DNA of 64,000 nucleotides from NCBI GenBank assembly GCA_963822435.1, contig CAWGHN010000004.1, positions 496,001-560,000 of the forward strand, in the 5' to 3' direction. Within the stretch, counting starts at the first letter, position 1. The number at the start of each line of letters is the position of its first letter. This document shows positions 43,293-51,635 of this stretch, one piece after another. The position numbers were made by a program, and so were the translations under genes. This stretch comes from JAUYQR01 sp963822435 (GTDB lineage Bacteria > Pseudomonadota > Alphaproteobacteria > Rhodobacterales > Rhodobacteraceae). Below the pieces are notes generated by a model. It did no database searches and had not been told where the DNA came from. It saw nothing but the letters and a program-made list of their open reading frames with translations.

Positions 43293-43346
43293 CCGGAGGG
43301 TTTCACACCCTCCGGACCTCCCGTGGGATACTTGGCAAAGGGGAAG
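43293..43346 (+). repeat. dispersed hairpin element, copy 3
   Basis: CCGGAGGG, loop TTTCACA, CCCTCCGG (43293-43315), followed by ACCTCCCGTGGGATACTTGG and CAAAGGGGAAG. The stem differs from copy 1 by compensating changes (AGGG/CCCT for GGGG/CCCC), showing that pairing is conserved. It lies just before a possible ATG at 43349 for the glycosylase gene. Confidence 0.85.
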
Positions 43347-43429
43347 TCATGCGCGGCATTAGACCTTATTGCGCGCGTGTCGCAATGGGTGGGGTTGCGG
43401 TGGCGCGCGGGGGCGGCGATCCTTGGGGA

Positions 43430-44014
43430 ATGGAGATTGTAAACGAGATCCGGGCGTGCCGTCTGTGCGCGGCGCGGTTCGCCGCGACGGCGACCGCGCA
43501 TAAGCCAAGGCCGGTGGCGTGGTTTCAGCCGGGAGCACGGCTTTTGATCGCGGGGCAGGCGCCGGGGGCACGGGTGCAGAAGAGCGGGCGGCCTTTTACC
43601 GACCGGTCGGGCGAGCGGTTGCGCGCCTGGATGGGAGTGAGCGAGGCCGAGTTTTATGACCTTGGCCGCGTGGCGGTGGTGCCGATGGCGTTCTGCTTTC
43701 CCGGCCATGATGCAAAAGCGGCGGACCTGCCGCCGCCACCTGTGTGCGCCGCGACGTGGCGGGGGCGGGTGATGGCAGGCTTGCCCGAGGTGCGGCTGGT
43801 CTTGGCGGTGGGCGGGGCCGCGATCCGCTGGCATCTGGGCGCGCGCGATGTGGCGGCAGCCGTGGCGGATTGGCGCGGGTTTGCCGCGCGCGGCGTGTTT
43901 CCCTTGCCGCATCCGTCTTGGCGCAATACCGGGTGGCTGAAGCGGCACGCGTGGTTCGAGGCAGAGCTGGTGCCGGAGTTGCGCCGGGCGGTGCGGGAGG
44001 TGATGGATGGCTGA
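43430..44014 (+). CDS. uracil-DNA glycosylase superfamily protein
   Basis: A 194-residue protein of the UDG superfamily. Motif A reads LIAGQAPGARVQKSGRPFTD and the C-terminal motif LPHPSWRNTGWLKRH contains the catalytic-loop His. Cysteines at ACRLC near the N-terminus and a C-x16-C pair (FC...VC, about residues 88-105) fit the 4Fe-4S ligands of family 4-like enzymes. ATG 43430 is the usual-length start; ATG 43349, placed after a repeat-derived GGGGAAG, would add 27 residues. It overlaps the following gene by 8 bp. Confidence 0.78.
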   Translation: MEIVNEIRACRLCAARFAATATAHKPRPVAWFQPGARLLIAGQAPGARVQKSGRPFTDRSGERLRAWMGVSEAEFYDLGRVAVVPMAFCFPGHDAKAADLPPPPVCAATWRGRVMAGLPEVRLVLAVGGAAIRWHLGARDVAAAVADWRGFAARGVFPLPHPSWRNTGWLKRHAWFEAELVPELRRAVREVMDG

Positions 44015-44796
44015 CGTTGTGACCTTGCTGGATGCGGCCCATGCCGCCGTGTCGGCCGACCCCGAAAACGACGCGCTGCGGCTGCGGTTCTATGAGCGGT
44101 TGGCGGATGGCGAGATGATCGTGCTTTTGGAGCGCGAGGTTTCGGGCGGGCAGGTGGAGCCGCGGGTGTTCAACCTTGAAGGCGGGCCGGTGGTGCTGGT
44201 CTTTGACCGGGAGGAGCGGCTGGCGAGCTTTACCGGTGGCATTGCGCCTTATGCGGCGCTGCCGGGGCGGGTGATCGCGGGGATGCTGAAGGGGCAGGGG
44301 ATCGGGCTGGGGGTCAACCTTGGCGTGGCGCCGTCGTCGATGCTGCTGCCCGCCGAGGCGCTGGACTGGCTGGCGATGGCGCTGGAGACGGGGCCGCGAG
44401 GCGGCAGAGGGGACACCGGAGGCGTTTCATGCACCGAAAGGGTTGCCGGAGGTGCTGCTGACGGGGCTGGATGCAAAGCTGGCCAAGGCGGCGGGGCTGG
44501 CGTCTGGTGCGGTGCTGGCGGGTGTGAGCTATGCAGGCGGGCGGCGCGGGCATCTGCTGGCGTTTCTGGACGCGGCGCCGGGGGCGGAGGAGGCGCTGGC
44601 GCGGGCGGTCGGGGAGGCGCTGGTGTTTTCAGGCGTGGAGGCGGGGGAGCTGGACGTGGCGTTCCTGCGCACGGGCGAGCCGGGGGTGGCCGCGATGTCG
44701 CGGGTGGGCCTGCGGTTCGATCTGCCGGAGCCGGAGGTGCCAGAGCCGCCCGGCGCGCCGGGGATGCGGCCCGATCAGCCGCCAAAACTGCGCTGA
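44007..44796 (+). pseudogene. SseB-like protein, frameshifted
   Basis: The N-terminal half (44007 to about 44395) reads as an SseB domain: MADVVTLLDAAHAAVSADPE, then RVFNLEGGPVVLVFD and SSMLLPAEALDWLAMALETG. The frame then degenerates to Gly/Ala noise, while the next frame gives the expected C-terminal part from about 44397: GLPEVLLTGLDAKLAKAAGL to GMRPDQPPKLR at 44796. One extra base (or two missing) near 44385-44430, in G-rich sequence, explains it. It could be a sequencing error or a real mutation. SseB-like proteins have poorly known roles. Confidence 0.8.
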
Positions 44797-44947
44797 TGTT
44801 TGGGGTAAAATGATACCGTTTGCGGAAGCTGTTGTTTTTGCGTGGTTTTATGTGGATTTGCGGCCTTGACCTGTGGGGCGGTTTCGCGGATAAGCCGTCA
44901 TCCGAGTTTTGGGGCGCGTGCCCCGTCATCCTCATGGGACACTCTGC

Positions 44948-45412
44948 ATGAAAACGTTCACGGCTACTCCGGCCGACATCGAGAAGAAGTGGATCCTGAT
45001 CGACGCCGAAGGCATCGTTCTGGGCCGCCTCGCCACGATCGTCGCCAATATCCTGCGCGGCAAGAACAAGCCGACCTTCACCCCCCACATGGACATGGGT
45101 GACAATGTCATCGTCATCAACGCCGACAAGGTGCAGATGACCGGCAACAAGCGCAACGACAAGGTCTATTACTGGCACACCGGCCATCCGGGCGGCATCA
45201 AGCAGCGCACCGCGCGGCAGGTGCTGGAAGGCAACCACCCCGAGCGTGTGGTGGAAAAGGCCGTCGAGCGGATGATCACCCGCAACCGTCTGGGCCGCGT
45301 GCAGATGACCAACCTGCGTGTCTACGCCGGTGCGGCCCATCCGCATGAAGCGCAGCAGCCGACCGTCCTCGACGTCGCGGCGCTGAACCCGAAGAACACC
45401 CGGAGCGCATGA
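44948..45412 (+). CDS. rplM: 50S ribosomal protein L13
   Basis: A 154-residue L13 starting MKTFTATPADIEKKWILIDA, with the family signature in the GRVQMTNLRVYAGAAHPHEAQ region. ATG 44948 matches homologues. Upstream, TTGACC near 44866 and a GGGGC-GCGT-GCCCC hairpin (44911-44924) could be part of the promoter and leader. rpsI follows after 2 bp. Confidence 0.97.
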   Translation: MKTFTATPADIEKKWILIDAEGIVLGRLATIVANILRGKNKPTFTPHMDMGDNVIVINADKVQMTGNKRNDKVYYWHTGHPGGIKQRTARQVLEGNHPERVVEKAVERMITRNRLGRVQMTNLRVYAGAAHPHEAQQPTVLDVAALNPKNTRSA

Positions 45413-45414
45413 GC

Positions 45415-45897
45415 ATGGCCGATATCAAAACCCTCGACGACCTGAAGTCGGCCGTTGAAACGGCAGCACCTGCCGTAGTGGCCGCCCCTCGTGTGGCCGT
45501 GCGTGACAAGCTGGGCCGGTCCTACGCGACGGGCAAGCGCAAGAACGCCGTCGCCCGCGTCTGGATCAAGCCGGGCTCTGGCAAGGTCGTTGTGAACGGC
45601 AAGGAAATGGCGGCTTACTTCGCCCGTCCGGTGCTGCAGATGATCCTGCGCCAGCCGTTCACCATTGCCAACGTGGAAGGCCAGTTCGACGTGATGGCCA
45701 CGGTCGCCGGTGGCGGGCTTTCGGGCCAGGCCGGTGCGGTCAAGCACGGGATTTCCAAGGCGCTGCAACTGTATGAGCCCGCGCTGCGCGGTGCGCTGAA
45801 AGCGGCAGGCTTCCTGACCCGCGACAGCCGCGTCGTGGAACGGAAGAAATACGGCAAGGCCAAGGCCCGCAAGTCGTTCCAGTTCTCGAAGCGCTGA
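45415..45897 (+). CDS. rpsI: 30S ribosomal protein S9
   Basis: A 160-residue S9. An alphaproteobacterial N-terminal extension (about 35 residues) precedes the conserved SYATGKRKNAVARVWIKPG; the protein ends KKYGKAKARKSFQFSKR, the tail that reaches the decoding centre. ATG 45415 is 9 bp from GGAG (45402-45405) and is preferred over ATG 45409, which overlaps the rplM stop. Confidence 0.96.
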   Translation: MADIKTLDDLKSAVETAAPAVVAAPRVAVRDKLGRSYATGKRKNAVARVWIKPGSGKVVVNGKEMAAYFARPVLQMILRQPFTIANVEGQFDVMATVAGGGLSGQAGAVKHGISKALQLYEPALRGALKAAGFLTRDSRVVERKKYGKAKARKSFQFSKR

Positions 45898-45914
45898 GTT
45901 TCGATCGCTTATGG

Positions 45915-45941
45915 AAAAGGCCCGCTTCGGCGGGCCTTTTT
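45915..45941 (+). terminator. terminator of rplM-rpsI
   Basis: AAAAGGCCCGC, loop TTCG, GCGGGCCTTTTT (45915-45941): an 11-bp stem with T-run, 17 bp after the rpsI stop. Confidence 0.95.
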
Positions 45942-46011
45942 CGTTTGGGGTGGCGCAGGGCAAAAAAATAGGGCCGGTTGCCCGGCCCAGTCAGGGGAAT
46001 TTGGGAGAGTG

Positions 46012-46215
46012 TCAGGCGCGCCATCCGGGCTTGCTGCATTCTTCGGCCACTCGTTCGGCGTCAAGGCCGATGTCGCGCAGCAGATGTGCGTCCAGACGGG
46101 CGAGCATCGCGCGTTCGCGACGGCGGACAGACCAGGTGACCAGCGCATCGCGGAGCGTGCGGAGCAGGCCGGGAGCGGTGGTCGTGGCGCGGGCGAGTGT
46201 GGTTGCGCGGGACAT
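46012..46215 (-). CDS. DUF1127 small protein
   Basis: A 67-residue basic protein. The C-terminal DUF1127 motif LLRDIGLDAERVAEECSKPG is clear, preceded by an Arg-rich helix (TWSVRRRERAMLARLDAH). Some small DUF1127 proteins bind RNA or act in phosphate and stress physiology. It is divergent from a MocR regulator and shares its operator-bearing gap, so it may be that regulator's target. Confidence 0.85.
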   Translation of the reverse strand: MSRATTLARATTTAPGLLRTLRDALVTWSVRRRERAMLARLDAHLLRDIGLDAERVAEECSKPGWRA

Positions 46216-46235
46216 CGTTACGTCTTTCTTTTGTG

Positions 46236-46318
46236 TTGATACAATCACGGATATTCTATAGATAACTTGTATCAATTCCGGATAGACAAGCGCCAGAGGT
46301 TTATTGTGACTGATACAA
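46236..46318. promoter_or_regulatory. putative MocR operator with three TTGATACAA-type sites
   Basis: TTGATACAA (46236-46244) and its exact reverse complement TTGTATCAA (46267-46275) lie 31 bp apart, centre to centre about three DNA turns. A third copy TGATACAA (46311-46318) lies in the first codons of the regulator. GntR-type heads of MocR regulators bind such repeated sites near their own start. The regulator is the obvious candidate for binding. Confidence 0.65.
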
Positions 46319-47709
46319 ATTGGGCGCCGGATCTGAGTCAATTTCCCGGACCGAAGTACCTGAGCCTGAGCCGCGCCTTGCGTGAGGCGATCCGGACCGG
46401 CGACCTGCCGCCCAACGCGCAACTGCCGACGGTCAGGGATCTGGCGTGGCGCTTGCATCTGACGCCGGGGACGGTGGCGCGGGCCTACCAGCTTGCGACG
46501 CAGGAAGGGCTGCTGGCGGCAACCGTGGGGCGCGGCACCTTTGTGGCGGCGCAGGCACCGCGCTTGGGGCCGACGCAGGCGCTGTATACCGAGCGGTTGA
46601 CGGGCGGCACCACCGGCCTTGTCGACCTGCGACCGCCGCAGGTGGCCGAGGTGGGCCAGCGCGAGGCGTTCCGGGCCGCACTTCTGGCGATGGCCGAGAC
46701 GACCGGGCAGGGCTGGCTGGATTATACCAGCCAGGGCGGCGAGGCAGAGTTGCGCACCGAGATCGTCGGCTGGATGGGCGACCGGCTTTTGGGGCCGATC
46801 GGGCCACAGGATGTGGCGCTGACGCATGGCGGTCAGAACGCGATTCACCTGATCTTTGATTGCTGCCTGCGCGGTGAGCGGCCCGTCGTGCTGATCGAGG
46901 AGTTGGCCTATCCCGGCTTTCGCTATGCAGCACGGGCGGCGCGGGCCGAAGTGGTGCCGGTGGAGATCGACGAGCAGGGCATTGTGCCCGAGGCGCTGGA
47001 GGCGGCCTGCCGGCGGCATGGCGCACAGGTCTTGTGCCTGACATCGGAGGCCCAGAACCCGACAACCGGGCGGATGCCGGTGGAACGGCGCCAGAAGATC
47101 GCCGAGATCGCGCGGCGCTATGACCTGCAGGTGCTGGAGGACGATTGCTATTCGGTTGCGGAAAGCGACATTCCAAGTCTGCGTGCGCTGGCACCGGAGC
47201 GGGTCTGGCTGGTCGGCAGCCTGTCCAAGACCATTTCGGCGGCCTTGCGGTTTGGCTATGTGATCTGCCCGGCGGGGATGGGCGAGGCGGGGCGCCTGAC
47301 GGCGCAGCACGGGTTCTTTGCGCTGTCGCGCCCGGTGGCGGACCTGTGCTTGCATCTGTTCCAATCTGGTGCGGCCGCCGCGATCAAGCGCAAGGTCCAG
47401 GCGGAGTTTGCCGAGCGGTTGCAGATTCTGGTGAACCACATCGGGGCGTTCGACCTTGATTGGCAACCGGGGGTGCCGTTCGTCTGGCTGCGCCTGCCGA
47501 TGGGGTGGCGGGCATCGACATTCACTCGCATGGCCGAGGCGCGGGGTGTTCTGGTGCGATCGGCGGACGAATACGCACTGATCAACGGACGCGCGCCAAG
47601 CGCGGTGCGGATCGCGATCTCCGGCAGCTTGCCACGCGACGCGTTCGAGCGGGCGCTGCGGACGTTGGCCGATCTGCTGGCCAACCCGCCTTCCGACCTT
47701 TCGGTGTGA
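46306..47709 (+). CDS. MocR-family transcriptional regulator (GntR head, aminotransferase-like body)
   Basis: A 467-residue protein. An N-terminal winged helix (residues about 15-80: LSRALREAIRTGDLPPNAQL and LHLTPGTVARAYQLATQEGL) joins a class I aminotransferase fold that would hold PLP through the lysine in LVGSLSKTISAALRFG. The PdxR/GabR-like group senses PLP or amino compounds. The start is GTG 46306 with AGAGG upstream, which gives the normal N-terminus; the TTG at 46267 is inside the operator. Target genes are not known. Confidence 0.87.
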   Translation: MTDTNWAPDLSQFPGPKYLSLSRALREAIRTGDLPPNAQLPTVRDLAWRLHLTPGTVARAYQLATQEGLLAATVGRGTFVAAQAPRLGPTQALYTERLTGGTTGLVDLRPPQVAEVGQREAFRAALLAMAETTGQGWLDYTSQGGEAELRTEIVGWMGDRLLGPIGPQDVALTHGGQNAIHLIFDCCLRGERPVVLIEELAYPGFRYAARAARAEVVPVEIDEQGIVPEALEAACRRHGAQVLCLTSEAQNPTTGRMPVERRQKIAEIARRYDLQVLEDDCYSVAESDIPSLRALAPERVWLVGSLSKTISAALRFGYVICPAGMGEAGRLTAQHGFFALSRPVADLCLHLFQSGAAAAIKRKVQAEFAERLQILVNHIGAFDLDWQPGVPFVWLRLPMGWRASTFTRMAEARGVLVRSADEYALINGRAPSAVRIAISGSLPRDAFERALRTLADLLANPPSDLSV

Positions 47710-47835
47710 CAGGCGGGAATCCTGACTGTGGCAGATAGGACTCGGTTGCAGGAAATTTCCGGCCCGGATGGTTGACCGAATGGCCGGCGATGGCTCAAGT
47801 TTCGGTCAGAGCAGAAAAACAAAGAGAGCCCGAAA

Positions 47836-48096
47836 ATGGGACACCAGTCTACCTTTCACGCGCCGCATGGCGGCGCGGATTTTCTTGGTTGGCGCAAGAC
47901 GCGCGCAGGCGGAACCGAGATCGTGTACGATGATGGCGTGACGCGGCGCATGGTCTGGCGCGTGGCCGGCGATACCCCGTCGGAAGCCCGGATCTCGGAT
48001 GCGCTGCGGGTGGCCGTTGGCAGCCTGCGTGTGGTGCCGACCCTTTATGACGAGCTGAAAAAGCGGGCAATCGCGATCGAGCGCGTTGCCGGCTGA
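47836..48096 (+). CDS. hypothetical protein, 86 residues
   Basis: A short soluble protein, MGHQSTFHAPHGGADFLGW followed by RKTRAGGTEIVYDDGVTRRM and a C-terminal helix SLRVVPTLYDELKKRAIAIE. The codon pattern is like its neighbours, supporting a real gene. No family was recognised. It stands alone between the MocR gene and an ABC importer operon. Confidence 0.6.
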   Translation: MGHQSTFHAPHGGADFLGWRKTRAGGTEIVYDDGVTRRMVWRVAGDTPSEARISDALRVAVGSLRVVPTLYDELKKRAIAIERVAG

Positions 48097-48260
48097 AGCG
48101 TTTCGCGGGCAGGGTCCGGCTTGCGGCGGCGGCATCGGCGGCTGCCGCTGATTTCGTTTGATTTCGCAGCCCCGCGCGCGCCCCCTTGCCTTGACGCGAA
48201 CAACCGGGCTAGATTTGATCAAATGGTGCGCGGCAAGCCGCACGGGCGACAGGGGACGAC

Positions 48261-49130
48261 ATGGCAAGTTCTCAGGGAAAAGAGGCCCGGACCGGCTGGC
48301 TTTTGATTTCGCCACCGGCGATTTATGCATTGCTTTTGCTGGCAGCACCGCTGGCGACGGTGCTGATCTATTCGGTGCTGACTGGCGGTCGGGGCGAGAT
48401 TGGCCTGCCGTTCACGTTGTCGAACTTTGCCGAGCTGTTTCAAAAGCCGATCTACCAGTCGGTGATGCTGCGGTCGCTGTATGTGTCGCTGGCGGTGACG
48501 TTCGTGACCGTGGTGCTGGCCTATCCGATTGCCTATTTCGTAAGCTTTCACGTCTCGCCTTCGAAAAAGGCGCTGTGGCTTTTTCTGATCACCATCCCGT
48601 TCTGGACAAGTTATGTGATCCGCGTCGCGCTGTGGCGCACGATCCTTGGGTATGAAGGCATCGTCGACAGCGCGCTGATCAGCATCGGGGTGATCAACGA
48701 GCCGTTGAACATCCTGTCGAACGGGATGCTGTCGATGATCATCACGCTGAGCCACGCTTACGCGCCGTTTGCGGTGCTGCCGATCTTTGTCAGCCTGGAG
48801 AAGGTGGATCGCAGCCTGCTGGAGGCCGGGCAGGATCTGGGCGAGAGCAAGTTGATGACGTTCATCCGGGTGACGCTGCCTCTGACCATGCCGGGGGTGA
48901 TTGCGGCGGTGCTGATCGTGTTCATCCCGACGGTGGGCGATTATGTGACGCCTGAGTTGATCGGGGGCGGCAAGGTGCCGTTGATCGCCAACCTCATCGA
49001 AAGCCAGATGCTGAAGATCCGTGATCAGGCCCAAGGGTCGGCGATTGCGGTGGCGGCGATGTTCATCGTGGGGATGGTGAGCCTTGTCTTTGTGCTGTTG
49101 AACCGGAGATTCCTTGGGGGGCAGAAATGA
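48261..49130 (+). CDS. spermidine/putrescine-type ABC permease, PotB-like
   Basis: A 289-residue permease with six hydrophobic segments starting GWLLISPPAIYALLLLAAPL. The cytoplasmic coupling motif EAGQDLGESKLMTFIRVTLP (EAA loop) is present near residue 190. It starts after AGGGGA, and its end overlaps the next permease in an ATGA at 49127. Substrate class is inferred from family; it could be a polyamine or a related compound. Confidence 0.87.
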   Translation: MASSQGKEARTGWLLISPPAIYALLLLAAPLATVLIYSVLTGGRGEIGLPFTLSNFAELFQKPIYQSVMLRSLYVSLAVTFVTVVLAYPIAYFVSFHVSPSKKALWLFLITIPFWTSYVIRVALWRTILGYEGIVDSALISIGVINEPLNILSNGMLSMIITLSHAYAPFAVLPIFVSLEKVDRSLLEAGQDLGESKLMTFIRVTLPLTMPGVIAAVLIVFIPTVGDYVTPELIGGGKVPLIANLIESQMLKIRDQAQGSAIAVAAMFIVGMVSLVFVLLNRRFLGGQK

Positions 49131-49936
49131 AAAAGGCGCCCTTCCTTGGCGGGTATGCGATCGTGTATCTGCTGTTTTTGTACGGCCCGATCATCATCCT
49201 GCCGCTCTTTGCGTTCAACGATGGCCGGATCGTCGCGTTTCCCCTGAACGGCTTCACGACCAAGTGGTTCGGCGAGATGTTCGAGGATGCGCAGTTAAAG
49301 ACCGCGCTTCTGAACAGCCTTACCATCGCCCTGTCAACTGCGACGCTGGCGACCGTGTTCGGCGTCTTTGCTGCCCGGGCGACGGTGCGGTATCGCTGGC
49401 CGGGCAAGCCTGCCGCACTTGGGCTGATCATGGTGCCGCTGGTGCTGCCGGAAATGATCGTGGCGATGGCGCTGTTGGTGGTGCTGCTGTCGATCGGGAT
49501 ACCGCTGTCGATCTTTACCATCATCCTTGGCCACGTGCTGATCTGCATGCCGTTCGCGGTGGCGATCCTGACCTCGGCGTTCCAGTCGCTGGACCGGTCG
49601 CTGGAAGAGGCGTCGCTGGATCTGGGCGAGACGCAGTGGAGCACGTTCCGGCTGATCGTGCTGCCCTTGGTGATGCCGGGGATACTGTCGTCGTTCCTGA
49701 TTACCTTCACCATCTCGATCGACGAATTCATCATCTCGAACTTCCTTGGATCGGGGCAGCCGATCCTGTCGGTCTATATCTTCGGCCAGTTCCGATTCCC
49801 CGCGCGAGTGCCGTCGATGCTGGCCCTGGGGACGCTTCTGGTGCTGTTCTCGATCTGCATGCTGGCCATTGCTGAATATTTCCGCCGTCGCGGCATCGCG
49901 AAGACCGGTGGCAAGGATACCGGAGGCTTCCTGTGA
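49127..49936 (+). CDS. spermidine/putrescine-type ABC permease, PotC-like
   Basis: A 269-residue permease with six hydrophobic segments and EAA loop EEASLDLGETQWSTFRLIVL near residue 160. The segment SIDEFIISNFLGSG is typical of PotC-like permeases. Start and stop both overlap neighbouring genes by 4 bp, so B, C and A are produced as a unit. Confidence 0.88.
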   Translation: MKKAPFLGGYAIVYLLFLYGPIIILPLFAFNDGRIVAFPLNGFTTKWFGEMFEDAQLKTALLNSLTIALSTATLATVFGVFAARATVRYRWPGKPAALGLIMVPLVLPEMIVAMALLVVLLSIGIPLSIFTIILGHVLICMPFAVAILTSAFQSLDRSLEEASLDLGETQWSTFRLIVLPLVMPGILSSFLITFTISIDEFIISNFLGSGQPILSVYIFGQFRFPARVPSMLALGTLLVLFSICMLAIAEYFRRRGIAKTGGKDTGGFL

Positions 49937-51027
49937 CGATTACCGAAAAGACGATGATCGAGTTCCGCGACGTCCATAAGTATTATGGCGATTACCACGC
50001 GCTGAGGGGGATCAACGGCACGATCCGGGCGGGGGAATTCTTTTCGCTGCTGGGGCCGTCGGGCTGTGGCAAGACCACGCTTTTGCGCACCATCGCGGGG
50101 TTCGAGGACATTTCCTCGGGTGTGATCATGATTGACGGCAAGGACATGGCGGATGTCGCGCCCAACGCGCGGCCGACGAATATGGTCTTCCAGTCTTACG
50201 CGATCTTTCCGCACATGTCGGTGGCCGAAAACGTGGGATTCGGCTTGCGCCGTGATCCGCGATCCAAGGCCGACAAGGCCCGCGCGGTGGAAGAGGCGCT
50301 GGACATGGTCGGTCTGCGCGGCTTTGGCGCGCGGGCGGCGCATGCGCTGTCGGGCGGGCAGCGGCAGCGAGTGGCGTTGGCGCGGGCGCTGATCCTGAAG
50401 CCGAAGGTCCTGCTGCTGGACGAACCCTTGTCGGCGTTGGACAAGAAGATGCGCGAGCATATGCAGGTGGAACTGATCAAGCTGCAACGGCAGGTGGGCA
50501 TCACCTTCATTCTGGTGACGCATGACCAGGAAGAGGCGCTGGTCATGTCGGACCGGGTGGCGGTGATGTTCGAGGGCGAGATCGCACAACTGGCCGACCC
50601 CGAGACGCTGTACCGCCGGCCGAATTCGAAGAAGGTCGCGGATTTCATCGGCACGATGAACTTCATCCCGGTGACGGTGCTTTCGGAAAGTGGTGACAAG
50701 GTCGAGATCGAGGCCAAGGGCCTGGGCCGCGTGTCGCTGGACGCCTCGCTTGCGCCACCCGTCCGGGGCGAAAGCCCGGTTGTTGGAATGCGTCCCGAGA
50801 CGCTGACGCTGCTGTATGATGACCAAAAGGCCGCCGAACGGGAGACGGACGGTGTGATCGACGAGGTGATCTACTTTGGCGACATGACCTATTACGACGT
50901 CTATCTGGGCGGCACGGACGTGGAAGTGCGCCTGTCGATGCGCAACGTGCCGGGGCGGCCAGTGCTGGAGGTTGGGACCAAAGTGCGCGTGGCGTGGAGC
51001 CCGTCGGCGCTGGTGCTGTTCCGCTAA
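49933..51027 (+). CDS. spermidine/putrescine-type ABC ATPase, PotA-like
   Basis: A 364-residue ATPase with Walker A LLGPSGCGKTTLLRT (about residue 37), signature LSGGQRQRVALARAL, Walker B VLLLDEPLSALD and a C-terminal TOBE-type regulatory domain (about 280-360). GTG 49933 overlaps the previous stop (GTGA) and has GGAGG at 8 bp. No periplasmic binding protein gene (potD) is in this operon. Its end overlaps the tetR end by 4 bp on the opposite strand. Confidence 0.9.
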   Translation: MTITEKTMIEFRDVHKYYGDYHALRGINGTIRAGEFFSLLGPSGCGKTTLLRTIAGFEDISSGVIMIDGKDMADVAPNARPTNMVFQSYAIFPHMSVAENVGFGLRRDPRSKADKARAVEEALDMVGLRGFGARAAHALSGGQRQRVALARALILKPKVLLLDEPLSALDKKMREHMQVELIKLQRQVGITFILVTHDQEEALVMSDRVAVMFEGEIAQLADPETLYRRPNSKKVADFIGTMNFIPVTVLSESGDKVEIEAKGLGRVSLDASLAPPVRGESPVVGMRPETLTLLYDDQKAAERETDGVIDEVIYFGDMTYYDVYLGGTDVEVRLSMRNVPGRPVLEVGTKVRVAWSPSALVLFR

Positions 51028-51635
51028 CGGTCGGCGGGCAAGAGCCCAAGGCCGCGCAGGTAGATGCCGATCCCGGCCTCGAGCAGGTCTTCGGGCGGGA
51101 AGGGCGCGTTCTGGCGGTCGCCGCGCATGAACAGTTCCACCACGCCGTGGCTGAGCGCCCAGATATGCGAGGAAAACATGATCGCAGGCGGGCGTTTGTC
51201 GGCAGGCATGTGCTGCGACAGGCTTTCGGCGGCGCGTTCCAGAACCTGCCGCGCCTTGGCCGCAACGAGGGCGAGATCGGGGTGGTCGGCAGGGCTGAGG
51301 CCGCTTTCGAACATCGCCTGATAGTGGCCGGGATACTTGCGGGCAAAGGCCAGATAGGCGCGGCCCGTAGCTTCGAACGCGGCCAGGGCAGTGGGTTGGC
51401 CGTTGTTGTAGGCAAACTCCATCAGCGCTGCAAAGATGTCATAGCCTTGGCGCGCGACCTCGGCCAGAAGGTCGTCGCGGCCGGCGAAGTGGCGATAGAC
51501 GGCGGCGGGGGTCACATCGGCGGCTTTCGCGGCCTCGGTCAAGGTGAAGCCTTGCGGGCCTTTTTCGGCAATCAGGGCCAGCGCCGCCTCGACCAGTGCC
51601 TGACGGAGATTGCCGTGGTGGTAGCCGCGCTTCAT
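51024..51635 (-). CDS. TetR-family transcriptional regulator
   Basis: A 203-residue regulator. The N-terminal helix-turn-helix reads LTEAAKAADVTPAAVYRHFAGRDDLLAEV (residues about 30-60), followed by a ligand-binding C-terminal domain of the TetR_C_33/WHG type (AYLAFARKYPGHYQAMFE). Its start overlaps the ppk2 stop in an ATGA, so it is made from the same message. Ligand and targets are unknown. Confidence 0.88.
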   Translation of the reverse strand: MKRGYHHGNLRQALVEAALALIAEKGPQGFTLTEAAKAADVTPAAVYRHFAGRDDLLAEVARQGYDIFAALMEFAYNNGQPTALAAFEATGRAYLAFARKYPGHYQAMFESGLSPADHPDLALVAAKARQVLERAAESLSQHMPADKRPPAIMFSSHIWALSHGVVELFMRGDRQNAPFPPEDLLEAGIGIYLRGLGLLPADR

